From Paenibacillus sp. HWE-109 (GTDB lineage: Bacteria > Bacillota > Bacilli > Paenibacillales > NBRC-103111), in NCBI RefSeq assembly GCF_022163125.1, contig NZ_CP091881.1:6897001-6961000 (forward strand): a DNA stretch of 64,000 nt, in the 5' to 3' direction. A model generated the notes under the pieces. That model was given only the letters and a program-made list of their open reading frames with translations. It was not told the DNA's origin and ran no database searches. Position 1 is the first letter of the stretch; every line of letters starts with the position of its first letter. Shown here piece after piece: positions 52,282 to 60,351 of this stretch. The translations under genes and the position numbers were made by a program.

Positions 52282-53463
52282 TTACAACGCCTCCCCGACT
52301 TGCTCAACACCATTGCCGATATCACATACGTAGAAACTTGGTGTTAGGCCTGTTTTGTCTGTATATTCTTTGCCCACTTGTTCGATAAATGTTTGAACGC
52401 TGTCTTCATGGACCAAGGAAACTGTGCATCCGCCGAAGCCTGCCCCGGTCATCCGTGCACCAAGCACACCAGGAACTTTGAGCGCTGCAGCGACCATAGT
52501 ATCCAGTTCCACGCCTGTAACTTCATAGAGGTCACGCAGGGAGTCATGAGAACCAATCATCAGCTTGCCAAATGCTTCAAGATCGTTCGCTTCCAGCACT
52601 TCAATTGATTGAAGAACACGGTCGATTTCTTCTACAACATGCTGCGCTCTGCGACGAACCGTTTCGTCCGGAATCAGGTGCTTGAACTCGTTAAACTGCG
52701 CCAAGTTCAGTTGACCTAGCAATGTAATAGCTGGGAACTGCTTCTGCAAGTAAGTCACAGCCTGCTCGCACTGGCTTCTTCTCTCGTTGTAAGCAGAATC
52801 TACGAGCCCTCTGCGTTTGTTCGTATTTCCGATAACCAGTTTGTAGCTGCCGCTTTGGAAAGGCACATGGCGATATTCCAACGTGTCGCACATGAGCAGG
52901 ATCGCGTTATCCTTCTTGCCATTTGCAACAGCGAATTGGTCCATAATGCCACAGTTCACACCAACGAATTGGTTCTCTGTTTTTTGTGCGAGAAGAGCAA
53001 TTTTCACAGTGTCAATCGGATAATTTTCAAGTGTCAGCAAGCCGAAAGCTGTAACCACTTCAATAGAAGCTGAGGAGGAAAGTCCAGCACCATTCGGGAT
53101 TTCACCATGGAATAGAAGGTCGTACCCCTGTGTAACCGGGAAACCTTCTTTGGCCAAGTGCACGAAAATACCTTTAGGATAGTTGATCCAGTCGTCCGCT
53201 TCTTGGTAGCTCAAGTCATCTATGGAAATTTGTTTGCGAAGTGCCAAATTGGTTGAAGCAAACCCGATAACACGATCTTGTCTCGGACGAATGATCAGGG
53301 TAGTTCCGAATGTTAACGCTGCAGGAAAAACATAGCCGCCATTATAATCCGTATGCTCACCAATCAAATTTACACGACCTGGAGCATGAAAAGCTGAAAT
53401 TGCCGTCGCTGAAGTCCCATAAATCTCAATAAACGTGTCTTTTAAAGCCTGCAAATCTGCCAT
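52282..53463 (-). CDS. galK: Galactokinase
   Basis: 393 residues of the GHMP kinase family. The galactokinase signature GRVNLIGEHTDYNGGYV lies near the N-terminus, the ATP loop is PNGAGLSSSASIEV, and the third motif is GARMTGAGFGG. It phosphorylates galactose at C1. First gene of the galK-galE-galT operon, start ATG 53463 with AAAGGCGG upstream. The operon is divergent from an AraC regulator with shared upstream motifs, so galactose-dependent activation is likely. Confidence 0.96.
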   Translation of the reverse strand: MADLQALKDTFIEIYGTSATAISAFHAPGRVNLIGEHTDYNGGYVFPAALTFGTTLIIRPRQDRVIGFASTNLALRKQISIDDLSYQEADDWINYPKGIFVHLAKEGFPVTQGYDLLFHGEIPNGAGLSSSASIEVVTAFGLLTLENYPIDTVKIALLAQKTENQFVGVNCGIMDQFAVANGKKDNAILLMCDTLEYRHVPFQSGSYKLVIGNTNKRRGLVDSAYNERRSQCEQAVTYLQKQFPAITLLGQLNLAQFNEFKHLIPDETVRRRAQHVVEEIDRVLQSIEVLEANDLEAFGKLMIGSHDSLRDLYEVTGVELDTMVAAALKVPGVLGARMTGAGFGGCTVSLVHEDSVQTFIEQVGKEYTDKTGLTPSFYVCDIGNGVEQVGEAL

Positions 53464-53503
53464 TTTGGCACCGCCTTTAGTAGGTTTAGAATCAATAGGA
53501 GAA

Positions 53504-53601
53504 GTAACTTTGTAACTTCAGTATACGAGAAGAAGCTGAGGTTGGCTATGGAGGCATGTTATTTTCACATGGAAAAATGTGATCTTAGGATTTCGTAACT
53601 T
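53504..53601. promoter_or_regulatory. Candidate AraC binding sites between galK and the regulator gene
   Basis: GTAACTT occurs three times on the plus strand: 53504-53510, 53512-53518 (tandem, 8-bp step) and 53595-53601. Between them TCACAT-N6-ATGTGA (53565-53582) is a perfect inverted repeat. These sit in the 197-bp gap between divergent genes, where an AraC activator of galactose genes would bind. Confidence 0.5.
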
Positions 53602-53660
53602 CTTCCTTCTATGGTAATGTATAGTTAGATGATTTCCATCGATCGGAGAGGATATTCGCT

Positions 53661-54518
53661 ATGTCCAAGCCTGAAAGTTATTATGTCGTTTCGAATCCAC
53701 TCCCAGCAGAGGAAAAGAGGCTCACCGTGCTGTTCGCCGGAGAAAGTCAGACGAAGCCGGAGCACCGTTTGGGCCCCAAGGTATATGACTACTATTTGAT
53801 TCACTACGTTGTTTCGGGAAAAGGCGTGTTCTCCTCCCAAGGCGAAGAGCACGCACTCGGAGCTGGCGATAGCTTCATCATCGAGCCTGAGCAGCTGATC
53901 AGCTACGTCTCCGACGAGTCCGATCCTTGGCATTATTGTTGGATTGCATTCACAGGGGAACAAGCGGCTGCAAGCGTATCAGCAACTGGATTAAACCCTT
54001 TGCTGCCCATCATCCATACTACGCGGAATCGGCATATTCCCGTCCTGTTTCGGCATATCCAGCAAGCCTTGAAAGCTAAGAAAACCAATGCGCAGCTGAA
54101 ATCAGTCGGATATCTTCATCTATTATTAGGTGAATATTGCGAAGCTCTAGCCTCCTCTACAACTGCCGGTCTAATCACAGAAGCAGAGAGCGACCGGATC
54201 GTGCAGCAAGCGATTCATTACTTATCCACGCAATATGCTGAACCTATCACCATTGAGCTAATGGCCGAGAGTTTGGGCTATAATCGGGCCTACCTTTCGC
54301 GCATGTTCAAGCGCCATACCAAAGTAACACCTGTCACCTTTCTCCTCAAGCTAAGAGTAGATAAAGCAAAACTGCTGTTGCGTGAACGGCTGGAGCTTAC
54401 CATTGAGCAAATTGCCTCCTCCGTTGGGTTCTATGATCCGCTTTACTTCTCTAAGCAATTCCGCCGGTGGTACGGCGTCTCGCCCAGTGAGTATCGGAAT
54501 CAGATGAAGTCTTTATGA
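53661..54518 (+). CDS. AraC-family regulator, probable activator of the gal operon
   Basis: 285 residues: an N-terminal cupin-like ligand domain (about 25-150, YLIHYVVSGKGVF, GDSFIIEPEQLISY) and a C-terminal double HTH (about 185-283, ending FYDPLYFSKQFRRWYGVSPSEYR). This layout is that of sugar-responsive activators such as MsmR and RafR. It is divergent from galK, which suggests that galactose or an alpha-galactoside is the signal, but this is positional inference. The ATG has GGAGAGG upstream. Confidence 0.9.
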   Translation: MSKPESYYVVSNPLPAEEKRLTVLFAGESQTKPEHRLGPKVYDYYLIHYVVSGKGVFSSQGEEHALGAGDSFIIEPEQLISYVSDESDPWHYCWIAFTGEQAAASVSATGLNPLLPIIHTTRNRHIPVLFRHIQQALKAKKTNAQLKSVGYLHLLLGEYCEALASSTTAGLITEAESDRIVQQAIHYLSTQYAEPITIELMAESLGYNRAYLSRMFKRHTKVTPVTFLLKLRVDKAKLLLRERLELTIEQIASSVGFYDPLYFSKQFRRWYGVSPSEYRNQMKSL

Positions 54519-54611
54519 TGTGCTTTTGAAGAACAAAGAACACTTGTTCTTAATTTGATTCGATGTTATACTCAATTGAATTGTTACTAGCGAATAAGGA
54601 GGATACTACTC

Positions 54612-55007
54612 ATGAGAATGCGCTTGGAAGGCCTAACCCTTCTGACCAATGAAGTTTCCCGTCTAGCCAGCTTCTATCGAGATGTTCTGGGATTTCCTAC
54701 GGTAGTTGAGGAAGCGGACTATGTTGAATTGGAAAATAGCGGCGTGCGCCTGTCGATTTGTTCTAAGCCTTTGATGGCTGATAATACAAACGGGCATTAT
54801 TCCTTTAGCGAAGAGCGCAAAGGACAAGCATTTGAGCTTAATTTTCAATGTGATTCTCCGGAAGAGGCGATTCAGAAGTATGATGAATTCGTTGCAAAAG
54901 GAGCAACGGCAATTGCAGCGCCAATTATGAAGCATTGGGGGCACACAACAGGATTTTTTGCAGATCCTGAGGGTAACATTCATTCCATATTTGCAGTCAA
55001 TAAATAA
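54612..55007 (+). CDS. VOC-superfamily (glyoxalase/bleomycin-resistance fold) protein
   Basis: 131 residues. Two beta-alpha-beta-beta-beta modules: MRMRLEGLTLLTNEVSRLASFYRDVLGF first, then GATAIAAPIMKHWGHTTGFFADPEGN with the family ending. The Glu/His metal positions are only partly kept, so the activity (metal lyase, dioxygenase or binding protein) cannot be assigned. AAGGAGG precedes the ATG. It follows the AraC gene but a 93-bp gap and a separate terminator suggest its own unit. Confidence 0.87.
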   Translation: MRMRLEGLTLLTNEVSRLASFYRDVLGFPTVVEEADYVELENSGVRLSICSKPLMADNTNGHYSFSEERKGQAFELNFQCDSPEEAIQKYDEFVAKGATAIAAPIMKHWGHTTGFFADPEGNIHSIFAVNK

Positions 55008-55037
55008 GGCCAACCGGACGTCCGGTTGACCTTATTT
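55003..55037. terminator. Bidirectional terminator
   Basis: Long stem AAATAAGG.CAACCGG / CCGGTTG.CCTTATTT centred on ACCGGACGTCCGGT. Its left arm overlaps the VOC stop codon. Confidence 0.9.
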
Positions 55038-55097
55038 CTATTGCTTTGCTGTATGCAGCTCCTAAGGCAGTTCTTAAGGCAGATCGCGACTTACGCT

Positions 55098-57125
55098 CTA
55101 ACACGTTTTAAATCTAGCCAACGATTCTTGCAGTTCTTGTGCCATGGTACTTAAATCCTCCGCTGAAGCAGAAATTTCCTCCATCGACGAGAGTTGTTTC
55201 TTCGACCCTTCAGAAATACCTTGTCCATGATCATGAGAAGCTTTCGTCATGTGGACAATTTCATTCATAGATGCTGTGACCTCTTGTGTGCCAGCTGACA
55301 TTTCCTCGGAAGCCGCCGATACCTCCTGAATTTGATTGGAAATCTCTTGGAACGCCACAATAATGCGATTAAAGACCTGACCTGCAGTATCAATCAACTC
55401 GGAACCTTTCCCTACGTCCATAACACCTTTATTCATCGCTTGAACAGCTCTTATCGTTGAAGTCTGCACCTCTCGGATCAACGTTGAAATATGAGCTGCT
55501 GAAGCAGAAGACTGCTCTGCCAGCTTCTTCACCTCATTAGCTACTACCGCAAACCCGCGCCCTTGCTCGCCCGCTCTCGCGGCTTCGATCGAAGCATTAA
55601 GTGAAAGCAGCTGAGTTTGGTTGGTGATTTCACTTATTACCGATACAATTTCTCCGATTCTATGAGAGTACTGCTCCAGATCTCTCATATCTTCTGCCGA
55701 TTTCCCAACTGATTCATGAATGAACTTCATCTGCTGGACTGCCTGATTAATGGCATCACGTCCTTGTTGTACTTCTTGCAGGGAAGTTTGCGATGCTTCC
55801 GTCACAACGGATGAGGACTCAGCAATACGTTGCACGCCAACGGCCATTTCCCCCATCGCAATAGACGTTTGCTCAGCTCCCTGCAACTGGCTTTTACTTG
55901 CATTGAATACTTCGTGTATGGATTCAGCAATTCGATTGGAGATGCCTACTGATTCGGTAGCTACAGCCGTTAGTTCCTCTGACGAAGCCCCTAACTGCTC
56001 AGCCGTATAGCTGGCTTTGCCAACGATATCTGCGAAGGAATCCAGCATCTGATTCATATTCCCGCCAAGCTCTCCAAGTTCATCACTACGCTTGATGGCA
56101 AGGCGCTCCGTTAAGTCTCCCTGTGCCATCTTTTTTACAGCTTTGGTAATGGCAAGAATCGGTTTTGTTATGGTTGTGGAGACCATCAAGGAGATAGCTG
56201 CTACAAGAATAGCCGTAATCACCGCCATCCATATTGATACTTTATTGGCAGTTTTTACTGAACTGTACACTTCAGAATCAACCACATCCGTAACCAACCG
56301 CCAGCCTGTTGACGGAATCGTTTCAAAGCTGATCTCTTTGACAACCCCGTCGTCGCCTGTAAATTCAAACCTGCCGCGCGCTTCTTTCAAGACAGTCTCT
56401 TTGTATTTGGCAGCTTCCGTTGGAGTAAACACATTCTCTATAGTCTTCCCCATCTTGTCTGCGTCTGGATGAGTTAAGAAAGCTCCAGACGGTGACATTA
56501 GATACCCATAGCCGGACTCTCCGATCTGTATCGTCTTTGTATAAATCGTAAGGTTATCCGTGGAAATGGGGCTGGAAACGCCTCCAATATAATTTTGCTT
56601 ATCATCCAACAGCGGGACAAATAAAACGACAATATGATTTCCCGTTGATTTACTAACGAGCAGGTCCGTACTTACTGGTTTTTTCGTTTGCTTCGCTTGC
56701 TTGACATAGTCACGGTCAGCTACTGAAATTTTTTGACCTGTTGACGTCAACGCCATATCATCTTTGTTCACATAAATATACTGTTCAACGTCCTTGTTGG
56801 CTTGCTCAAATTTTTTGAGCGTCTTAACGATTTCCTGCTCATTCCCGCTTTTGATCTCATCGAACTTGAGTAATTCATTTAAAATCGAAATTTGCCGTTG
56901 AATTGAGTAATCTATCGCCGTTACATTTGTTTTAAGGACACTCTCTTCCTTGGAGTGAACTTCATCCGTGACGACTTTATTCAAATAATAAGAAGAAAAA
57001 ATCGTACTAAATAGCATCGGAACCAGCGCGATAAAAAGAAACATGACTGTCATTCTAGCCTTGAACGACTTCAGCGATATGATTCTTGTCCACCCTCTTA
57101 CATTAGCTGGTTTCTGTAAACTCAT
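55098..57125 (-). CDS. Methyl-accepting chemotaxis protein
   Basis: 675 residues. TM1 (about 25-48), extracellular dCache ligand domain (about 55-295), TM2 (about 302-325), HAMP (about 326-380) and a long coiled-coil signalling domain ending near 665. The kinase-contact hairpin is EITNQTQLLSLNASIEAARA followed by GEQGRGFAVVANEV. It binds small ligands, probably amino acids or organic acids, and controls CheA; the ligand is unknown. ATG has GGGGAGAAG upstream. Single gene, 3' end facing the VOC gene. TTTGTCGAA lies 54 bp before the start. Confidence 0.95.
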   Translation of the reverse strand: MSLQKPANVRGWTRIISLKSFKARMTVMFLFIALVPMLFSTIFSSYYLNKVVTDEVHSKEESVLKTNVTAIDYSIQRQISILNELLKFDEIKSGNEQEIVKTLKKFEQANKDVEQYIYVNKDDMALTSTGQKISVADRDYVKQAKQTKKPVSTDLLVSKSTGNHIVVLFVPLLDDKQNYIGGVSSPISTDNLTIYTKTIQIGESGYGYLMSPSGAFLTHPDADKMGKTIENVFTPTEAAKYKETVLKEARGRFEFTGDDGVVKEISFETIPSTGWRLVTDVVDSEVYSSVKTANKVSIWMAVITAILVAAISLMVSTTITKPILAITKAVKKMAQGDLTERLAIKRSDELGELGGNMNQMLDSFADIVGKASYTAEQLGASSEELTAVATESVGISNRIAESIHEVFNASKSQLQGAEQTSIAMGEMAVGVQRIAESSSVVTEASQTSLQEVQQGRDAINQAVQQMKFIHESVGKSAEDMRDLEQYSHRIGEIVSVISEITNQTQLLSLNASIEAARAGEQGRGFAVVANEVKKLAEQSSASAAHISTLIREVQTSTIRAVQAMNKGVMDVGKGSELIDTAGQVFNRIIVAFQEISNQIQEVSAASEEMSAGTQEVTASMNEIVHMTKASHDHGQGISEGSKKQLSSMEEISASAEDLSTMAQELQESLARFKTC

Positions 57126-57225
57126 TATCTCTTCTCCCCTTCACTAATAAATTCAAACAAGTAACCTATTCCTAGTAATTTCGACAAATTCCTGCATAAT
57201 ACGACATTAGTGAAAAAACCCTGAG

Positions 57226-57537
57226 GGAAACGCGCGCCTGCCGCGCTTTCCGAGCAGTTAAGGCTGTATTTCAGCGTTACTGTCGGCCTCTTCGGCCGGC
57301 TTCGCCCCTGTAACGCTGTGAAACAGCCTTAACTTTCGGGGATGCGCGCGCCAGCCGCGCTTTCCGAGCAGTTAAGGCTGCATTTCAGCGTTAACTCGGC
57401 CTCTTCGACCGGCTTCGCAACTGTAACGCTGTGAAACAGCCTTAACTTTCGGGGATGCGCGCGCCGGACGCGCTTTCCGAGCAGTTAAGGCTGCATTTCA
57501 GCGTTAACTCGGCCTCTTCGACCGGCTTCGCAACTGT
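57226..57537. repeat. GC-rich tandem hairpin repeat, about 114-bp unit, 2.6 copies
   Basis: Units begin with CGCGCTTTCCGAGCAGTTAA at 57242, 57356 and 57469 (steps of 114 and 113 bp). Inside each complete unit GTTAAGGCTG..TTTCAGCGTTA pairs with TAACGCTGTGAAACAGCCTTAAC, and an inner CGGCC/GGCCG arm makes a branched hairpin. The third unit is cut off after CTTCGCAACTGTG, where a histidine kinase relic begins. The composition (CG-rich) is unlike the surrounding DNA. Confidence 0.88.
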
Positions 57538-57542
57538 GAAGA

Positions 57543-57680
57543 GGCATCGGCCTGTATAACACGCACAGTCGTCTGAAGCAGCTCTACGGCACAGGACTTC
57601 ATATCCAAAGCACAGTTAGCCAAGGCACGACAGTTTCGTTTACTATACCGCTTCCCGCAATATCGCTGGCTGCTGAATGA
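57543..57680 (+). pseudogene. C-terminal relic of a YesM/LytS-type sensor kinase ATPase domain
   Basis: The plus strand reads GIGLYNTHSRLKQLYGTGLH, then IQSTVSQGTTVSFTIPLP and a stop at 57678. This is the G2-box and last strands of a HATPase_c domain as in YesM or LytS kinases (GIGL.N...RL...YG ... G.GT.V...IP). Only 45 codons remain, and the upstream part is replaced by the tandem hairpin repeat, so a kinase gene was deleted up to a repeat border. Confidence 0.75.
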
Positions 57681-57753
57681 TGCTTGGACAAAAATAGGCT
57701 ACCCCAGAGGGTACATGGCCTTGAGGTAGTGAGCTGCTCCCCCTTTTATGCAA

Positions 57754-57777
57754 ATAAGAGTCTTTAGCAGCTCTTAT
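57754..57777. repeat. ATAAGAG palindrome beside the IS element
   Basis: ATAAGAGTCTTTAGCAGCTCTTAT-type core followed by TCGTACAAAAAAGGGG..CCTTTCATGAATAG, the same order as in the arrays at 6387 and 59164. The second core expected about 50 bp further on is interrupted near the IS left end. Confidence 0.65.
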
Positions 57778-57896
57778 TCGTACAAAAAAGGGGGGCCTTT
57801 CATGAATAGAGGTTCTGAATGCATTTAGACTTAACAGTGGACACAGCGAATTGGGAAATTAGATAATAGACCTATCTAAATGACGAGGTGTCCGAG

Positions 57897-58193
57897 ATGA
57901 GTGAATTCCGCCAACGGTACAATCAAAAGTTCAAAGAAGAAACGGTTAAGTACATTCAACAACATAGTAAATCGATTCCGGATATTGCAAACGAACTGAA
58001 CATTCCAGCGAAAACATTGAGCAGTTGGGTCAGTAAATATCGCCAATTTCCAGATGAGCCCTTCGTAGGAAGTGGCAATCTACGTAGCCATGACCAGATC
58101 ATGAAAGACTTGGAACAACGCAACAAAGACCTAGAGGAAGAACTAGCTATCTTAAAAAAGGCGCTGCACATCTTCAGCAAAGACCCGAAGTGA
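57897..58193 (+). CDS. IS3-family transposase OrfA
   Basis: 98 residues from ATG 57897 (GAGGTG upstream). N-terminal HTH (KFKEETVKYIQQHSKSIPDIANELNIPAKTL is its region) and a C-terminal leucine-zipper-like segment (about 65-90). Near the end the run A-AAA-AAG at about 58155-58161 is a standard -1 slippage site that fuses OrfA to the OrfB frame, as in other IS3 members. Binds the IS ends. Confidence 0.9.
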   Translation: MSEFRQRYNQKFKEETVKYIQQHSKSIPDIANELNIPAKTLSSWVSKYRQFPDEPFVGSGNLRSHDQIMKDLEQRNKDLEEELAILKKALHIFSKDPK

Positions 58194-59074
58194 GATTCAA
58201 GTTCATTGATGACCACCGTTCAACATTTCGAGTTGAGAAGATGTGCAGCGTACTAGGTGTATCCAAGAGCGGCTATTATAAATGGCGAACCACACCCCCA
58301 AGTGAGCGGAAAAAGTACCGCGAAGCGTTGGCTAAAGAGGTGGAAAAGGAGTACTTGGAATCGGATCGGAATTACGGGAGTCCGAAAATTACAAAGGAAC
58401 TGAGAAAGAAAGGTTTCAAAGTCGCTGTCAAAACGGTTGGGCGTATCATGAAAAAGAAGGGTTTACGCTCACAAGCTATAGGGAAATTCAAGGTGCAAAC
58501 AACGGATTCCAATCACAGCCACCCGATTGCGCCAAATTGGTTAAATCAGCATTTTGATGTGTGTACAAGACCGAATCAAGTATGGGTTACCGACATCACG
58601 TACATCCATACACGTCAAGGAAACCTTTATTTAGCAAGCGTTCTTGACTTGTTTACCCGCAAAATCGTTGGCTGGCAGCTGGGCAATCGCATGACCGTGG
58701 AACTGACGCTAGACGCCTTAAATCAAGCATACGAAGCCAAAAGGCCGCCTAAAGGCCTTATCCATCATTCAGACCGAGGATCGCAGTATGCATCTAATGA
58801 GTACCGTAAACAACTGAAAGAATACCATATGATTCGTAGTATGAGCCGTAAAGGCAATTGCTACGATAACGCTTGTATAGAGGCTTTTCACAGCATTCTC
58901 AAGCGGGAATTGGTGTACAGATATAAATTTCAAAGCCGCCAAGAAGCACACCAACGAATCTACTGGTACATTGAGTTTTTCTACAACAGGAAACGTACGC
59001 ACAGCAAGCTTGGCTATTTGTCTCCAGACAAGTTTGAATCCCAGTACTACAAGCAAATAAAACTGATTTCTTAG
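58190..59074 (+). CDS. IS3-family transposase OrfB (DDE integrase)
   Basis: 294 residues. An HTH_21 region (KSGYYKWR...) precedes the rve integrase core with the DDE triad: Asp in WVTDITYI, Asp in HHSDRGSQY and Glu in ACIEAFHSILKRE. It starts at GTG 58190, overlapping the OrfA stop by 4 bp, and is mainly made by -1 frameshifting as an OrfAB fusion. No internal stop or deletion, so probably functional. Confidence 0.93.
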   Translation: MRFKFIDDHRSTFRVEKMCSVLGVSKSGYYKWRTTPPSERKKYREALAKEVEKEYLESDRNYGSPKITKELRKKGFKVAVKTVGRIMKKKGLRSQAIGKFKVQTTDSNHSHPIAPNWLNQHFDVCTRPNQVWVTDITYIHTRQGNLYLASVLDLFTRKIVGWQLGNRMTVELTLDALNQAYEAKRPPKGLIHHSDRGSQYASNEYRKQLKEYHMIRSMSRKGNCYDNACIEAFHSILKRELVYRYKFQSRQEAHQRIYWYIEFFYNRKRTHSKLGYLSPDKFESQYYKQIKLIS

Positions 59075-59113
59075 CTCTTTTTTTTGTGTCCACTCTATTG
59101 ACTCAGATACAGA

Positions 59114-59240
59114 AAGACTCTTATCTCTGGTGAAACATGCAAAAACTACCCACACTCGAAGCAGTAAGAGTCTCTAAGAGCTCTTATTTGTGCAAAAAGG
59201 GGCCGTTTCACACGAATAGCAGTCCTTGGAGACTCTTATC
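59114..59240. repeat. ATAAGAG-type palindromes on the right side of the IS
   Basis: AAGACTCTTATC (59114-59125) directly beyond the IS end, GTAAGAGTCTCTAAGAGCTCTTAT-type core (59164-59187) and AGTCCTTGGAGACTCTTATC (59221-59240). Between the last two lies GCAAAAAGGGGCCGTTTCACACGAATAG-like sequence, matching the linkers at 6411-6441 and 57778-57810. Confidence 0.7.
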
Positions 59241-59328
59241 AGAAGGCAAAAAGTAAAAGTTAGTCTAGAGGTCGTCGGTAATTTTCCTTTACCCACAATC
59301 TGCTCAAACAAGCAGCACTGGATGCAAA

Positions 59329-59363
59329 AAAAGGAGCTAAGCGCGTACCGCTTAGCTCCTTTT
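59329..59363. terminator. Terminator of the nup operon
   Basis: Perfect 15-bp stem AAAAGGAGCTAAGCG / CGCTTAGCTCCTTTT with a 5-nt loop and A/T-runs on both sides, 4 bp beyond the nupQ stop. Confidence 0.92.
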
Positions 59364-59366
59364 CAT

Positions 59367-60350
59367 TTATCTTTTACCTGGATCGTAAGGCTCACCCAGA
59401 GCAGACGGGGCTTTAGCCCTGCCTACAGCGCCCGCCAAGACCAGAATCGTCAAGACATAAGGCAGCATGTACAGGAATTCCTGCGGGATGTTCTTTGAGA
59501 AATCAAACAACCGCATGAAGTTGTTAAGTGCTTGCGCCATACCGAAGAATACAGCGGCTCCGAGCGCGCCGACTGGATGCCATTTGCCGAAGATCATGGC
59601 GGCCATGGCAATAAAGCCTTGCCCAGAGATCGTATTGTGCGAGAAGGTGCTTGTCGTAGTTAACGTGATGGTTGCCCCGCCAAGACCGCCCAGCAAACCG
59701 CTGATCAGTACTGCGATATAACGAATTCGCTTCACTTTGATCCCGACGGTATCCGCGGCGCTTGGATGCTCGCCAACGGAGCGCAGACGCAGACCGAACG
59801 GGGTTTTGAACAAGATATAGTAGGTTAAGCCTACGAGAATTAAGGCGATATACGTCGTTGGATACGCATTGAAAAATGCAGGACCAATGTACGGTATTTT
59901 GGATAGAAGCGGAACTTCCCATTTGGAGAATACATCATTCAACGTTTCGGTTTGACCCGCGCCATTGAACAATACTTTGACCAGGTACAACGTTACGCCA
60001 GCAGCCAAGAAGTTGATAACGACACCGCTGATCACTTGGTTAGCTTTAAAAGTAATCGTCGCGACCGCATGAATGAGCGCAAAAATCAGCGCAAACAGCA
60101 TGGCTGTCAGCAAACCGATCCATGGTGACCAAATCCCCATGTTGGCTTCTTCCGCATAGTAGGCACCCACCGCTGAAGCGAAAGCCCCTGAGACCATAAG
60201 GCCTTCGATCCCAATATTGACAACCCCTGAACGTTCCGAGAAGATACCACCCAAGGCTCCGAAAATGAGTGCGGTCGAGTAGACAAGCGTCGTGTTGATC
60301 AGTTCACTAAATTTCGAGAAAAACGCGTTAAGCATCGTGAGCAGGTCCAT
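59367..60350 (-). CDS. nupQ: Nucleoside ABC permease NupQ
   Basis: 327 residues, about 9-10 TM helices of the branched-chain-type permease fold (LIFGALGGIFSERSGVVNIGIEGLMV near the N-terminus, GEHPSAADTVGIKVKRIRYIAV as the ATPase contact). It matches Bacillus NupQ (YufQ), which with NupO, NupP and a BMP lipoprotein imports purine and pyrimidine nucleosides. It starts at ATG 60350, 1 bp after nupP, and ends the operon. Confidence 0.93.
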   Translation of the reverse strand: MDLLTMLNAFFSKFSELINTTLVYSTALIFGALGGIFSERSGVVNIGIEGLMVSGAFASAVGAYYAEEANMGIWSPWIGLLTAMLFALIFALIHAVATITFKANQVISGVVINFLAAGVTLYLVKVLFNGAGQTETLNDVFSKWEVPLLSKIPYIGPAFFNAYPTTYIALILVGLTYYILFKTPFGLRLRSVGEHPSAADTVGIKVKRIRYIAVLISGLLGGLGGATITLTTTSTFSHNTISGQGFIAMAAMIFGKWHPVGALGAAVFFGMAQALNNFMRLFDFSKNIPQEFLYMLPYVLTILVLAGAVGRAKAPSALGEPYDPGKR

Positions 60351-60351
60351 A

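Larger units (their letters stand above)
57826..59105 (+). mobile_element. IS3-family insertion sequence
   Basis: About 1.28 kb with two overlapping transposase frames. The inner end sequence AGTGGACACA is identical at both ends in inverted orientation (about 57836-57845 and 59085-59094); beyond it the outer 11 bp match only partly, so the exact tips are uncertain by a few bases, and I could not fix the target duplication. The element sits inside a stretch of ATAAGAG-type palindromes. Both frames look intact, so it may be active. Confidence 0.88.
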
